NCBI RefSeq assembly: GCF_907165205.1
Contig: NC_058197.1
Location: 14,686,266-14,750,265 of the forward strand
DNA length: 64,000 nt
Direction: 5' to 3'
DNA from: Coccinella septempunctata
Lineage: Eukaryota > Arthropoda > Insecta > Coleoptera > Coccinellidae
In this document: piece by piece, positions 23,301 through 33,597 of the stretch
Layout: every line of letters starts with the position of its first letter
Numbering within the stretch: the first letter of the stretch is position 1
The notes under the pieces: generated by a model
What the model saw: only the letters and a program-made list of their open reading frames with translations
Told to the model about the DNA's origin: nothing
The model's database searches: none
Program-made: the position numbers and the translations under genes

Positions 23301-24190
23301 TACAGTGTGCTTTCAAAGGTAAGGCTAGTTTTATAGAAGGTATAAAACTCATCAAAATAAGTCGTTTAACCAAAAATTGTCTTCATAAAATATGGAAGGT
23401 GGCTGAGATATAACCCCTACAAAATTTAATTGAATTCCAAGTACGGGACTGTGGAACGGGACCTGGGCAACGCAAAAACGAAACAAAACATAAACATATG
23501 GCTGGACAATGAATGGTTCAGTACCAAGTTCATCGGATTAGATGCATCAGGTCGCTTCTGAGAGAATCATAATTGTTGTATCGTGCAATTTAGGGTGAAA
23601 GAAAAATGTAGAAAATTGATGCAATTTCTTGAAAGTGCTTATGTTACCTATGTTGAAAAAGTGCTAGGATGTTTCCCTATTTCGTCCCATTTCTACTACG
23701 ATTGTTGGAATGTTCGATCAAGAAGATTGTGATGCCCATTGTGGGAAAAATCGTGAATATTTTAGACGAATTTTATTGGTGAGATTTTGAAGTATTATTC
23801 TATTTCTTACACTTGTGTCCAAAGTCTCTTCTGTCAGTTGGTATCGAAATCAGCAATTTCATAAAATCATGTAAGTTAAAAAGAAATAATGAGAAAAATT
23901 CGGCAATCCTAATTTTCCATTTTCATTACCACGTAAATATCGAACGAGCCAATATCCTAAACGAAACCACATGGTCAAATCAGGATATAAGTTTTTTTCC
24001 ACTGCTTTCCAATAATCCAGCCTACAAACACTCTAAGGTAGTATTAGGATTTATTTCAGTAATCATTTTCAATTTTTTTCACAACATTGTCCTTTTGAAT
24101 GGTTTGTATAGGTGATTTTTGGTGAAACGCTTCATTTTGACCAGTTCTACCTTATGTTGAAAAAAAGCCCCACCTTCAAATGCACCCTTA
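23301..24190 (+). repeat. Repeat C, copy 2, the most complete
   Basis: The left end TACAGTGTGCTTTCAAAGGT and the reverse complement of the right end (TAAGGGTGCATTTGAAGGTG) form imperfect inverted termini that continue inward (GGC(T)AGTTTT). The span is about 890 bp. Copies 1 (13676-14172) and 3 (30125-31582) confirm both ends. The 100-codon open frame at its centre is not shared in copy 1 and has no motif. It is probably a non-autonomous DNA element. Confidence 0.75.
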
Positions 24191-24354
24191 TGTCGTGTTT
24201 TCTATTGTTCTGAATTCAGGAATATTCTTCATCCTTCATTCGATGAATCTTTCTCGAACACAAGATATCACACACGATTTCCAATTCTCTCATTATGACC
24301 ATCACTTACCTGAAAAATACCAAGAATTCAAAGAACCCAACTCTTGTAACTAAT

Positions 24355-24643
24355 GGTTGTATTCTGCTTTTCATTTGTAAGTTACGAATCTGTTGCGTAC
24401 GATCGATCTGTAAGTTTCAGATCACAAAACACTAATATCATATTGACAGATTCGTAAATAATGCAATTCTGGAAATGTTTCTGTCACTATCGCATTGACA
24501 GTGTCATTTTTGAACTACTTATCGTAAATAGTTACGGATTCCTGTAAGCTATAGACACCACTAAAAACCGTCCAGAATCGCAATTTTCCTGTAAGCTTAT
24601 GAAAAGTTATGGATTGGCTTACAGATGAAAGCAGAATACCACC
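24355..24643. repeat. MITE E, 289 bp, with ~28 bp inverted ends
   Basis: The left end GGTTGTATTCTGCTTTTCAT and the complement of the right end GGTGGTATTCTGCTTTCATC agree and extend through the TGTAAG block. Flanks are CTAAT and ATAAG, so a TAA-like trinucleotide may be duplicated. That would point to the Harbinger group rather than Tc1/mariner. No coding content. Only one copy is seen in the window. Confidence 0.6.
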
Positions 24644-24796
24644 ATAAGTTGGACACTTTTGAATGAATATTGAACGTTTTGTGAAATGAAAGTATTCCTC
24701 ATAATTTCTCGTATAATACGCCGTTTTCAAGTAATTTTATGTTCAAAAATTACAAAGTATCTGTGAAATTTAAAAAAATTGAGTACTACATTACTA

Positions 24797-25990
24797 TACT
24801 TCATTCAAATTTATTTTAGCAGTCGGTTGGCCATGAAATAATTTTCTCAAGTTTTTGTAACTAGAACGAAGTTAGGTTGGCACTCATGAAATGTCGTTAA
24901 TGTCATAACGCCGTTGCCACAACTAATATCAATTTTTATTACGAAAATGCCGAAAGTGAGTGAAAAAGGAGACAGGGTTTCAGGAAGTGCTATTTAGAAT
25001 TCAGGTCCGCTCATTCAAATATACCCTGATATTCTGAAATCCACAATACGTCAGACGATAGCGAAGATATTCAATGTAAGAGAATTTATATAATGTTTCA
25101 TCTGAATCTAAAAGACTTATATTTCAGCTGAATATTTCCACAATCAGAAAGATTGTGAATGAAGAGTATGACAAAGAATTTCCTTCTATTGGGAGACCCA
25201 AAAAAGTGGTGGCATTTGGGAATTTTATGTTTGAGTGAAGTAATGCGAAAAGTTTACTGCAGGATTTTCGATAAATGTCATCGGAGAATAAGTTCCCTAA
25301 AATGGATTTTTCTATTTTTCATTTGACTTGTCCTGTACAATGTAAATGTCTTAAGGTACTAATAAATACCTAATTATTATAATTACATCAATGTATTAAG
25401 ATGAATAGCCACAAATACGCGCAAGTTGCCCTGTTACTTGTTTATTCATGTGAAATTTTTGTTCAACGGTGAAGTTGCATCTTAACTTGAAACTTCCTTC
25501 AACTCCTTTTACTTATATTGATGCAAGATGATTTTTGTTGAAGAATTTAACATTCTTGTAATTATCTGTTAATTCCTTTGGGAGATACCCACTCCCAACC
25601 ACTGCATCATTATCTTCGGGTTAATATTTTTGAAATCTACAAATGATGTAAGCCAAAGAAGATAACGAACATTAACTCTCCTCAAGCTAGTGCATATTAT
25701 GATATTATACTGATCTCTTGTATTTTCCATGCAAATAACTGGATTTGGTATGCCTTCAATCAGTTTGTATAAACTTCAATTATGTTCGTCACATATTTTC
25801 CGAAGAGATTCGACATTGTGATAAAATACGTAATAACAGAAACTTTAACGTAGAACGGGAAACATAGCGTTGATTTAAAGCCCAAAAATGTTTTGACAAG
25901 CTTCATAACCTCACATTTTCGTACTATACAGAGTGAAATGTGTCAAATTTCCATGGCCAACCGACTGCTAAAATAAAGTTGAATGAAGTA
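24797..25990 (+). mobile_element. DNA transposon derivative, 1.19 kb, inserted in MITE-A
   Basis: Inverted ends TACTTCATTCAAATTTATTT (24797) and the complement TACTTCATTCAACTTTATTT (ending 25990) extend through TTAGCAGTCGGTTGGCCATG, about 40 bp. A TA flanks each side (24795-24796, 25991-25992), and MITE-A sequence lies on both sides. It encodes a short HTH protein piece interrupted by a likely intron (next entry), and the remaining 700 bp have no catalytic domain, so it is an internally deleted copy. Confidence 0.75.
24947..25238 (+). pseudogene. HTH part of a transposase with a short intron
   Basis: ATG at 24947 begins MPKVSEKGDRVSGSAI, then a TAG (24995), then in the same frame PLIQIYPDILKSTIRQTIAK followed by IFN. 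A GTAAGA...TTTCAG intron of 52 bp (25076-25127) sits exactly between codons. Exon 2 continues LNISTIRKIVNEEYDKEFPS, then IGRPKK, to a TGA at 25236. The RQTIAKIFNLNISTIRKIVNEE arrangement is a helix-turn-helix, and GRPKK resembles the AT-hook-like linker of Tc1-group transposases. No DDE domain follows. The remnant is dead because of the stop and the deletion. Confidence 0.55.
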
Positions 25991-26219
25991 TACAACTCTG
26001 TTTAAAAGATCCACATATGTGTAGTGTCACAGATTTAGCTGGTTAATCTGAAGGTAATTTTGTTTTTCCAGGGATGACAGACATAGCTAATTATGAAAAC
26101 TTAAAATGCCTATCTATATCTTTTTATCAGGGCCGAATCGGAAATAATGGTATAGAAAAAAAGTGTTTTTTTTCCCTCAAGAATCAACTGTTAAAATATA
26201 TGTACGAGTCATAGACTGT

Positions 26220-27005
26220 ATGGTGGTATATCACGGTTGGTTTGTGACGGTTTGCCAAAGCCTTTTATCACTCAATATCCATGCGTGTTCACTTTGACTC
26301 AACTGCCTTCAAAGAGGAGAATATACTAAACTTTTCCTGAATGGAACACTTCCAAATCGATCATTATCCGTTTGCTCCTTCAACAACCTGATCCACTTGT
26401 GCGATTCCTTCGTATTCAAACAGGTACAAACATCCCCGACAGCCTCCCACCACCCAACCTCGTGGACTCCATCCGAGCCAAGGGCATGATTAATAACGAG
26501 AAACTCCTCGAAGATGATTTTCAACCCCCATCAAAGCGACCACCCCCCCGATCAATCCCAGATTTCCGAAAGGATTAACTGGAAGCGGGCGAAAACTGAA
26601 AGTGAAATCGCAATTAATAGCAGGCCTCATCAGCCTCTAATTGTGAAGTTGGAAACAAAATCGAGCGTCGTCACGAGGCTGGCTTAGTGGCAGGAACGGA
26701 AAGGGCCATTGATGCCGAAGAAGAACAATGCGAGCAGAGAGCATCATTTCCATTAGATATTATTGAAAAGTATGGTGCAATATCTCGAATGGGGAATATC
26801 TATAGAGGGTTGAATATCAAGTCTCGTTTGTGTATCTGTCACTGTCAGATACAAGGGAGTTGAGGGAATGTGGGAGATGGGAACGCGGAGTGCCATGAGA
26901 AATGTTCTGCGGATTGATATCGTTTCGGCTGATCTTCGAGGTTTTTCCAGGGGGTTGTTTTTCGAACTGGTCTAAGCGACGAACGATGGCTGAGTACTGC
27001 TCATT
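26220..27005. other. No gene seen
   Basis: The part 26390-26720 is GC-richer with several short runs of C. A 68-codon frame (26372-26578) is proline-rich without a recognisable family. No repeat or RNA gene is evident. Confidence 0.35.
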
Positions 27006-27009
27006 TGAG

Positions 27010-27378
27010 TACATCTCTTAGACATATACAGAGGTCATGCAGTGATTTTTGGCGTTTGTTTGGGATTCAGAGGAAGATCATGCGAGTGATGGATAATTTG
27101 GGATACTGTTTCTGCATGAGATTTTGTCTTACGCTCATAAAAATCATGAAAACTTGGTACAAAACAAGGATGGTCATAATTATAATACAAGAGCAAAGTA
27201 TGTTATTCATTTACCCCATACCAGGCTCAGTAGGTCGCAAAAGGCTCCTTTTTATTTGGCAGCCAAACTCTGTAGTAAAATCCCAAGGGATATGCGAAGT
27301 CTGCCCATGAAAGTCTTTTCTGAAAATGTATTTTTTACTGTGGATAAATTTTTAAAGTTTGAAATAATAAATTTGTGA
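27010..27378 (+). pseudogene. LINE C-terminal domain remnant (NTR motif)
   Basis: The open part 27124-27378 reads GHNYNTRAKYVIHLPHTRLS, then KAPFYLAAKLCSKIPRDMRS and FSENVFFTVDKFL to TGA. The YNTR motif followed by an LP.TRLS block, a KxPxYxAxKLxxxIP block and a YS/TVxxFL ending is the C-terminal signature of a common arthropod LINE group. The upstream part (VFVWDSEEDHA...) is degraded with a stop. It is a 5'-truncated, decayed insertion, as is usual for LINEs. Confidence 0.7.
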
Positions 27379-27564
27379 AATATTATTATATTGCGAAATG
27401 TGACGAGTGTAAACCTATTTGGTGTAAACATGAATAGATCTATTCTATTCTTTTGTACTCTTATTCCCTTATTTATTATTATTTTATGAACCAGGGTCGT
27501 TGTGGCTCGGTTTAGGCTTCCAGGAACTGAGGCAATGTGGATTTTTGTTCTCTACTCTACTCAT

Positions 27565-27886
27565 TCATAGGAACTCAAGGAGGTCGTCAATGGTGTTGAT
27601 AAAACCGACAACATCCTTTGGAGCCTTGGCAGTTACCTCGTTAGCATCCAGGACCGGTTTCCCAATTTGAATGGTTCTCAGGCGAGCCAGCTCTGGATAC
27701 TTGTACCATGTGTTCAGCTGTTTCTGCTTCTGGTCCACAGAGCTTACAAATCTCATCTGCTGTCTTTATCATACGGTACAAGTGATATTTGTACCGACAG
27801 TGCCCTGTCAGCAGTCCCACCTTCACCCGAAGCTCAGCTCGTGACAGATTTAGCAGTTTTCTGGAGTAGGTCGATGAAATCATCAC
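27565..27886 (-). pseudogene. RNase H LINE C-terminal zinc-finger region
   Basis: Reading minus strand: LLNLSRAELRVKVGLLTGHC, then a YKYHLYRM block and KTADEICKLCGPEAETAEHM. After a frameshift it continues PELARLRTIQIGKPVLDANE and ends KDVVGFINTIDDLLEFL with the stop at 27565. The CxxC...H motif and the GLLTGHC block are shared with the copies at 28002-28256, 34560-34965 and 63535-63798. One frameshift near 27700 and a missing CKC segment inactivate it. Confidence 0.75.
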
Positions 27887-28422
27887 GAATTTCTTGGACT
27901 GAGTAAGTCCAGGAGTGTTTCTTCTGGAGGTTATTCTGTTGTTCTACTACTTTTGTGGGACCGCTGTCTTATAATGGTCTTTTCCAAGCCCACAGAAAGG
28001 CTCATGTCTCATTTCCTTCAACACCACAATGTCTTGGTACCCATAGTAGAGTCACTCTGTTGTCTCTGCCCAGTTGCTTCTCAACATTCTCAGGAGCATT
28101 GACCGTTACTTCGTGAGTATCCAGGAACGGTTTCCCCATATGAATGGTTCTTAGGCCAGCCAGTTCTGGACACTTGCATACCATATGTTCAGCTGTTTCT
28201 GCTCCTGATCCACAGAGCCTGCAAATCTCATCTGCTGACTTTCCCCTACGGTACAAATGACAACAGCTGACAGTGCCCTGTCAGCAGTTCCAACATCACC
28301 TGAAGCTCAGCTAGTGACAGCTTCAGCAGTTTTCTGGTGTGGGTCGGTGAAATCATCACGAATGTTCTTGACTGAGTAAGTCCAAGAGTGTTTCTCCAGG
28401 GGGCTATTCTGTTGTTCTACTA

Positions 28423-28935
28423 CTATTGTTGATCTTTTCCGAGCCCACAGAAAGGCTCACGTCCAGCAGGTGTAAACCTTGATGCTCTTTTTGCAAATTC
28501 ATCGGCGTTTTCATTGCCTTCAACACCACAATGCCCTGGATTCCATAGCAAAATCACTTTATTGCCTCTGGCTAGTTGCTTCATGGTATTACTGCACTCC
28601 CATGTCGGCAGAGATCCCTGGCAGTGTGATTCCAGGGACATCAGCGTGGTCTGGCGGTCCGTGGTGATATAGATATGCGCCCCTTTGAGGTTCATTTCAA
28701 GACACTCCTGAGCGCATACGTAAACAGCCAGTGTCTCGGTGTGTAAGATAGAGGGTTCACTTCCCAGGGCTTCAGAGACACTCAGTTTAAGTCCATGAAT
28801 GCCAATGCTGGTGTCTCTATCTGATTTTGATCTATCAGCAAACCATGTGGATGACTTTTTGTCTAGACGTCTTACGAAACTTATGGCATTAGTATGGTCA
28901 GCTATGACCGTTTCGAAGGGCGTTATGCTTTGCAT
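28423..28935 (-). pseudogene. RNase H domain of an I-group-like LINE
   Basis: A 170-codon open frame shows the four RNase H acidic positions in order: FADRSKS (first Asp, normally TDGS), HTETLAVYVCAQE (Glu), YITTDRQTTL (Asp), and the HCGVEGNENADEFAK segment with the final Asp. The domain is nearly intact, though ADGS has become ADRS. It normally follows the reverse transcriptase and removes the RNA strand during target-primed reverse transcription. Here no reverse transcriptase is attached. The matching domain on the other strand is at 33120-33597. Confidence 0.85.
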
Positions 28936-29140
28936 AACCTTGCGATGGTTTGGCCAAGAGGTTTGAGTCCAGTTGATGCGAATTGGTCTAGCAGAAACTG
29001 CCGAGTGCAGATTCTGTGGGGGGGAGTATGAGACTCCAGATCACTTGGTGACAGAATTCTTCGTCATTGCTAATCAACGCTCCAGAGATACTCAGTTTAG
29101 GTCCATATACATCAATGCCATTGACCCTTTCTGATTTAGC

Positions 29141-30124
29141 GGATTGTAACTAGAGAACACAATAATCGAGTACTAGAGTATGTCTCTGTCTATAGAGACC
29201 ACCCATTGGAAAATCTTCATCTACAGTCTTGCTGTCTTCTCCTCGTCCTTGCCAAAGAGCCCTCTTTGGCTCTTTGGATGTTAGAACCGCAGCTTTGAAG
29301 GACGAAATTATAAACTGTATCAAAGAAATACCGCTAAATTTGTCTAAAACTCTCACGGGAAGTATTGACCACACATATTTGTTAATTCACCCTGTGCTAC
29401 CTTCAGTTTCTATCGAAAAACACTTCCGGAAACCCCTTCGCCAAGGAAAAACAATCAAACGTCCACCCGACAAGATCGTTACGTCCGTCTCCGCGTGAAA
29501 ATCCCGCAAAGACAACGATCTTAGCCGTCAAACCCTCCGACGTCTTAACTACAACGTACCCCCTGACCCTCCGAGGCCATAAAACACCAATCGGAACCTC
29601 CTAATCACCATCGGACCTAATTGAAACGCGGGCCGTATCGGTTCTGCCAGATAGTTACCCCCGGTCGTTCTGGACAGACCCACGTGAAGGGGCAGTAAAA
29701 ATATCCAGTTCTCCGGAGGAATCGAAGTAAAGGGCCACGCGGCCTGATTGCCGATTTCGCCAATAGAGGTCCGATGAGCGCTTTCTGAAGCGTGTACCGA
29801 CGGCTTAATGTTACGATCGCCAATTAAGGTTACGGCCTTCTTTGATGACGATTTCTTCGTTAACGTTCGGTGTTCTATGTCGTTAAGTTGCGGCGTAACT
29901 ATTTCGTGTAGATTGCCTGGGTTCATAAAATGTATCGATGGCTTGTGGTCAGCCGGGTCGTTTCCTCCCGGTCGTGTGGTGGAGGAAATCGAAGACGTCG
30001 AAAGGGATAGCCATCGCATAAGGCGGCTGAGCAATTCTCCAAGCAACATATTTCTGCGTTGAGTGATTATACATAGAGGCAAAAATCTTTACCTCTGAGG
30101 GTCAGTCTTCAACTCATACATATG
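29141..30124. other. GC-richer island, unassigned 177-codon minus-strand ORF
   Basis: The frame at 29549-30082 (minus) and an overlapping plus-strand frame are both open because the island (29440-30060) is GC-rich. Neither has a family I recognise. The island includes a GGCCATAAAACACC site. I treat the frames as non-coding by default. Confidence 0.3.
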
Positions 30125-31582
30125 TAGGTTGTATTTGAAGGTGAGGCTATTTTTCAACAGAAGATAGAACTGGTCAAACTGAAGCGTTTCACCAAAAACT
30201 ATCTATACAAAACTTTCAAAACGACAAAGTTGAAAAAATCAATAATGATTACTGAAATAGATCCTAATACGAACCTAGACTCTTTGTAATCACAAAGAAG
30301 TGGCTATATCGGACAGACTGAAATAAATCTAAAGACCGGATTGAAGGGACATCAAAGAGACTGTCAGAATAGAAAACCATCGACTGGTGTGTCCACTCAC
30401 ACCTTGAAAACTGGTCACTTGATGAATTTCGACAGTATGGAAGTTTTGAGGAGCAATGGTAACAGATGATATAAACGTATGTTCTTGGACTCTCTTGAGA
30501 TTAAATATCTGTTCCATCCCTTGAATCTAGCCACGGAATCACAGGAATTCAATTCAATTTATTGTAACATCGTGGATATCAAAGATTATAGACCTAACCT
30601 AACCTTATAGACCAAACCTGACCTAACTCTATAATCTTTGGTGGATATAATAACGGGTAAGGATAAAGTTACGTACGACCCTGGTATAAATTCTACTTTG
30701 AGTGGGTTTTGACAACTTGACGTTTGACATTTATGACGTGTCGATCGGTATACATACCTTTTTATTGAACGTATGTCTCTCCTCGATGAGATGAATTTGA
30801 TTTTATTTTGCCTTTTGTCAAGAATTTTAATATCTTAACTGGAAGTTTTTGATGTGTAGATGTAATTGCCACGGTTGTTGTTCTGCTTGTTCATTATTCT
30901 GTTAGGTTAGGTAAGGTTAGGTTACTCTGCTAGGTTCAGTTTGAATGTGAGTTTTCATTGATTTATTTTACATTCTACTGATATTTAGTGCCCTGGAGAT
31001 GGCCATGTATTGAATAAAGAAGTGTGACAAAGACCAAACAAACTTTTCAACCGAAAATTTTTGCATTCTATGCAGTGATAAACTCATCTCCTGATTCGAC
31101 CATGTAGTTTCGTTTAGGATATTGGCTCGTTCGATATTTACCTTGTAATGAAAATGGAAACTTAGGATTGCCGAATTGTTCTGATTCATTTTAAGTAACT
31201 TACACGATTTTATGAAATGGCTCATTTCGATACCAACTGACAGAAGAGACTTAGGACACAAGTGCGAAAAAATAGAATAATACTTCAAAATCCCACCAAT
31301 AAAATTCGTCTGAATTATTCACGAATTCTTTCACATGGGCATCACAATCTTTTTGTTCGAACCATCCAACAATCGTCGTAAAAATGGGATGAAACGGGGA
31401 AACATCGTGGCACTTTTTCAACATAACTAACATAAGCACATAAGCAAGAAAATGCCTCGATTTCCTACTTTTTTTTTCACCCTAAATTGCACGATACAAC
31501 AATTATGGTTCTCTCAGAAGTGACCTGAGGCATCTAATCCGATGATCTTGGTACTGAACCATTCATTGTCTAGCCATATGTT
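30125..31582 (-). repeat. Repeat C, copy 3, split by other sequence
   Basis: The segment 30125-30285 matches the right end of copy 2 on the minus strand (GGTGAGGCTATTTTTCAAC, GAAGCGTTTCACCAAAAA, GATTACTGAAATA). The body resumes at about 30980 and runs to 31582 (GTTTCGTTTAGGATATTGGC, TTCACCCTAAATTGCACGAT, ATTGTCTAGCCATATG). About 690 bp of unrelated DNA, including the GIY-YIG scrap, separates them. The left terminus is lost after 31582. Confidence 0.75.
30290..30535 (+). pseudogene. GIY-YIG endonuclease scrap of a Penelope-like element
   Basis: From 30305 the plus strand reads YIGQTEINLKTGLKGHQRDC, then QNRKPSTGVSTHTLKTGHLM and NFDSMEVLRS to a TGA at 30470. After a frame change, YKRMFLDSLEIKYL continues to about 30525. 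The order YIGQT, LKxxLxxH, STxVSxHxLxTGH, then a KRMFLxxxxIK tail is that of the endonuclease domain of Penelope-like retroelements, which use it to nick DNA for priming. The upstream reverse transcriptase is absent. CCTAACCTAACC-type TTAGG-related runs lie downstream at 30592-30625, but so few units may be chance. Confidence 0.7.
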
Positions 31583-32779
31583 CAACTGAAAATTTGATTG
31601 GTAATTAGCGCAGTGTTGAAAACATCTCAAATGAGGCCACAATAGAGCAAGAGGTCACTGCTGGTACAACCACCTTAGAACTATGAGCTATAAACCATCG
31701 TAGTTGTAATTGTCCAATGGTTATTTTTCTTCATGATATCGTCACTGGAAAGATTTTAGCATGAGATATTAGATGCTTCTTCAAAGTGGACCTGTTTCTC
31801 TTATATTCAGTCCTTCAGCTTCAAATACTCATCTGTCCATCAGTAGATGAGGAGTTTCAAGACGTATAATCAATTTTTTCGAAAATGTCGAAAATTTACT
31901 CTTGTTCTCAGTTACCTTGGCATGCCAGACTATTGCCTTATAAGTAATCATTCATCTTCCAGTTCGTTTCAGCGATTTGGGGATACAGGCGCAAGTTTTT
32001 CAAAGCCTTCATTGCTTAACTAGCAAGAACTAGTTTCAACACTGTCCAATCGTCATTTCATCACTGTAGCGCCTTCGTTGCAACTCATGCAGAAATATCA
32101 AAGTCGGCTGCTACTCATCGCGCTCTCAAATACCGCAAAACCCCGGTACGAAACCGACATTAACAACCGCGCACATATGAAGCCATAAAACGTCAAATTT
32201 AAAGGCTTATAAAACCGGCCATTTTATTATTTAAGAAACAGTAGCGATATCCTAGATAAAATCTGAAATATGCAAGCGCGACCGCCGCTGCGGGAAAAAA
32301 CAAACGGACGTCGAAACAACTGACGAAAGGGATATCGTTATACGGCCGCCATATTCCATCGTTCACGTTTCTGGCTCCCCCGGTATGCCGATCCGATCGG
32401 ACTCGGAGTTTTCGAGAAATAACAACGCCATAAAAGTTCGGAAATTATGACGGCAATTAATGGGAGATATGGGGAATATTTCACGGACGCATAGATCGGA
32501 TATTAAAAGTTTCGACAGTTCACGTCGTCCCCGACGATCTTTATGTTTTTCGCAGTTTGGGCCCGATTCGTATCTACGCGGAGGAAAGTTGGGTGGGTTA
32601 AGTTATGACGCGAATCGGCTGCTGGGTACGAGAGAAAGAAAAATGCGGCACTAACGATAACGAAGATTTCCTTTATCTACGGGGGCGGAAGAGTTTCCCT
32701 CAACCGGAATCTCCCACCCGAAAACTGGGTTGGACATATGCGGATATTGAACCTCTTGACACAACCATCAGATGTTATG
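31583..32779. other. No gene seen; GC-richer island 32100-32720
   Basis: The island contains several CCATAAAA-like sites (32182, 32430), TATAAAACCGGCC at about 32210 and many CG dinucleotides. Short open frames there have no motif. The part before 32100 is AT-rich and featureless. Confidence 0.35.
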
Positions 32780-33119
32780 CCAATCATCTTTGATTTCGAA
32801 ACGCCCTCTGGAAGTGTCATAGCTGACCATCCTAGTGCGATAAGTTTCGTCTGGACAAAAAGTCATCCACGTAGATTACTGATGGATCAAAAATCAGAGA
32901 GAGGCACCGGCATTGGCATATATGGACCTAAACTGAGTGCCTCTGGAGCGTTGATTAGCAATGACGAGGAATTCTGTCACCAAGTGATCTGAAGTCTCAT
33001 ACTCCCCCCACAGAATCTGCACTCGGCAGTTTCTGCTAGACCAATTCGCATCAACTGGACTCAAACCTCTTGGCCAAACCATCGCAAGGTTATGCAAAGC
33101 ATAACGCCCTTCGACGGTC

Positions 33120-33597
33120 ATAGCTGACTATACTAATGCCATAAGTTTCGTAAAACGTCTAGACGAAAAGTCATCCACATGGTTTGCTGATGGATCAAAA
33201 TCAGATAGAGACACCGGCATTGGCGTATATGGACCTAAACTGAGATCTCTAAAGCCCTCTGAAGTGAACCCTCTATTTTACAGACCGAGACACTGGCTGT
33301 TTACGTATGCACTCAGGAGTGTCTTAAAATGAACTTCAAAGGGGCGCATATCAATTTCACCACAGACAGCCAGGACACGCTGAGGTCCCTGGAATCACAC
33401 TGCCAGGGATCTCTGCTGACATGGGAGTCCCTAATACAATCAAGCAACTGGCCAGAGGCAATAAAGTGACTCTACTATGGGCTCCAGGACATCGTGGTCT
33501 TGTAGTAAATGGAAAAACCGATGAACTTGCAAAAAGACCATCAAGGTTAACTTCTGCTAGACCTGAGCCTTTCTGTGGGCTCGGAAAAGACCAATAT
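33120..33597 (+). pseudogene. RNase H domain, second copy, frameshifted
   Basis: The segments FADGSKSDRDTGIGVYGPKL, then TETLAVYVCTQECL and FTTDSQDTLRSLESHCQGSL, keep the acidic positions, including an ADGS that the 28423 copy has lost. After a frame change it reads NTIKQLARGNKVTLLWAPGH, then RGLVVNGKTDELAKR with the last Asp. Frameshifts near 33260 and 33410 break it. It ends at the R2-like insertion. Confidence 0.8.

Larger units (their letters stand above)
24720..26219 (-). repeat. MITE-A copy interrupted by a 1.2 kb element
   Basis: The right part (25993-26219) matches MITE-A on the minus strand: AAAAGATCCAC, GGTAATTTTGTTTTTCCAGG, ATCTTTTTATCAGGGCCGAATC and the terminal GTACGAGTCATAGACTGTA. 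The left part (about 24745-24790) matches the MITE-A internal block ATCTGTGAAATTTAAAAA. The element at 24797-25990 separates them. The left terminus is not clear. Confidence 0.6.
27480..29140 (-). mobile_element. Composite of RNase H LINE pieces
   Basis: From 3' to 5' on the minus strand there are four parts: a TAA-type 3' tail and one C-terminal copy (27480-27995), a short RNase H tail fused to a second C-terminal copy (27996-28440), an RNase H domain (28423-28935), and a piece of a different LINE in inverted direction encoding IGLAETAECRFCGGEYETPD (28970-29060). The (TAA)n end and RNase H domain suggest the I group. The same RNase H/inverted-piece junction recurs at 32890-33170 in opposite orientation. 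The composite has stops and frameshifts throughout. Confidence 0.8.

Noticed and set aside
29549..30082. 177-codon minus-strand ORF in a GC-richer island
   Set aside because: Overlapping plus-strand frames are open too, as expected from few stop codons in GC-rich DNA. No recognised domain or splice context.
30899..30926. TTAGG-like run as a telomere
   Set aside because: Only a few imperfect units inside ordinary sequence; too short to be a telomere.
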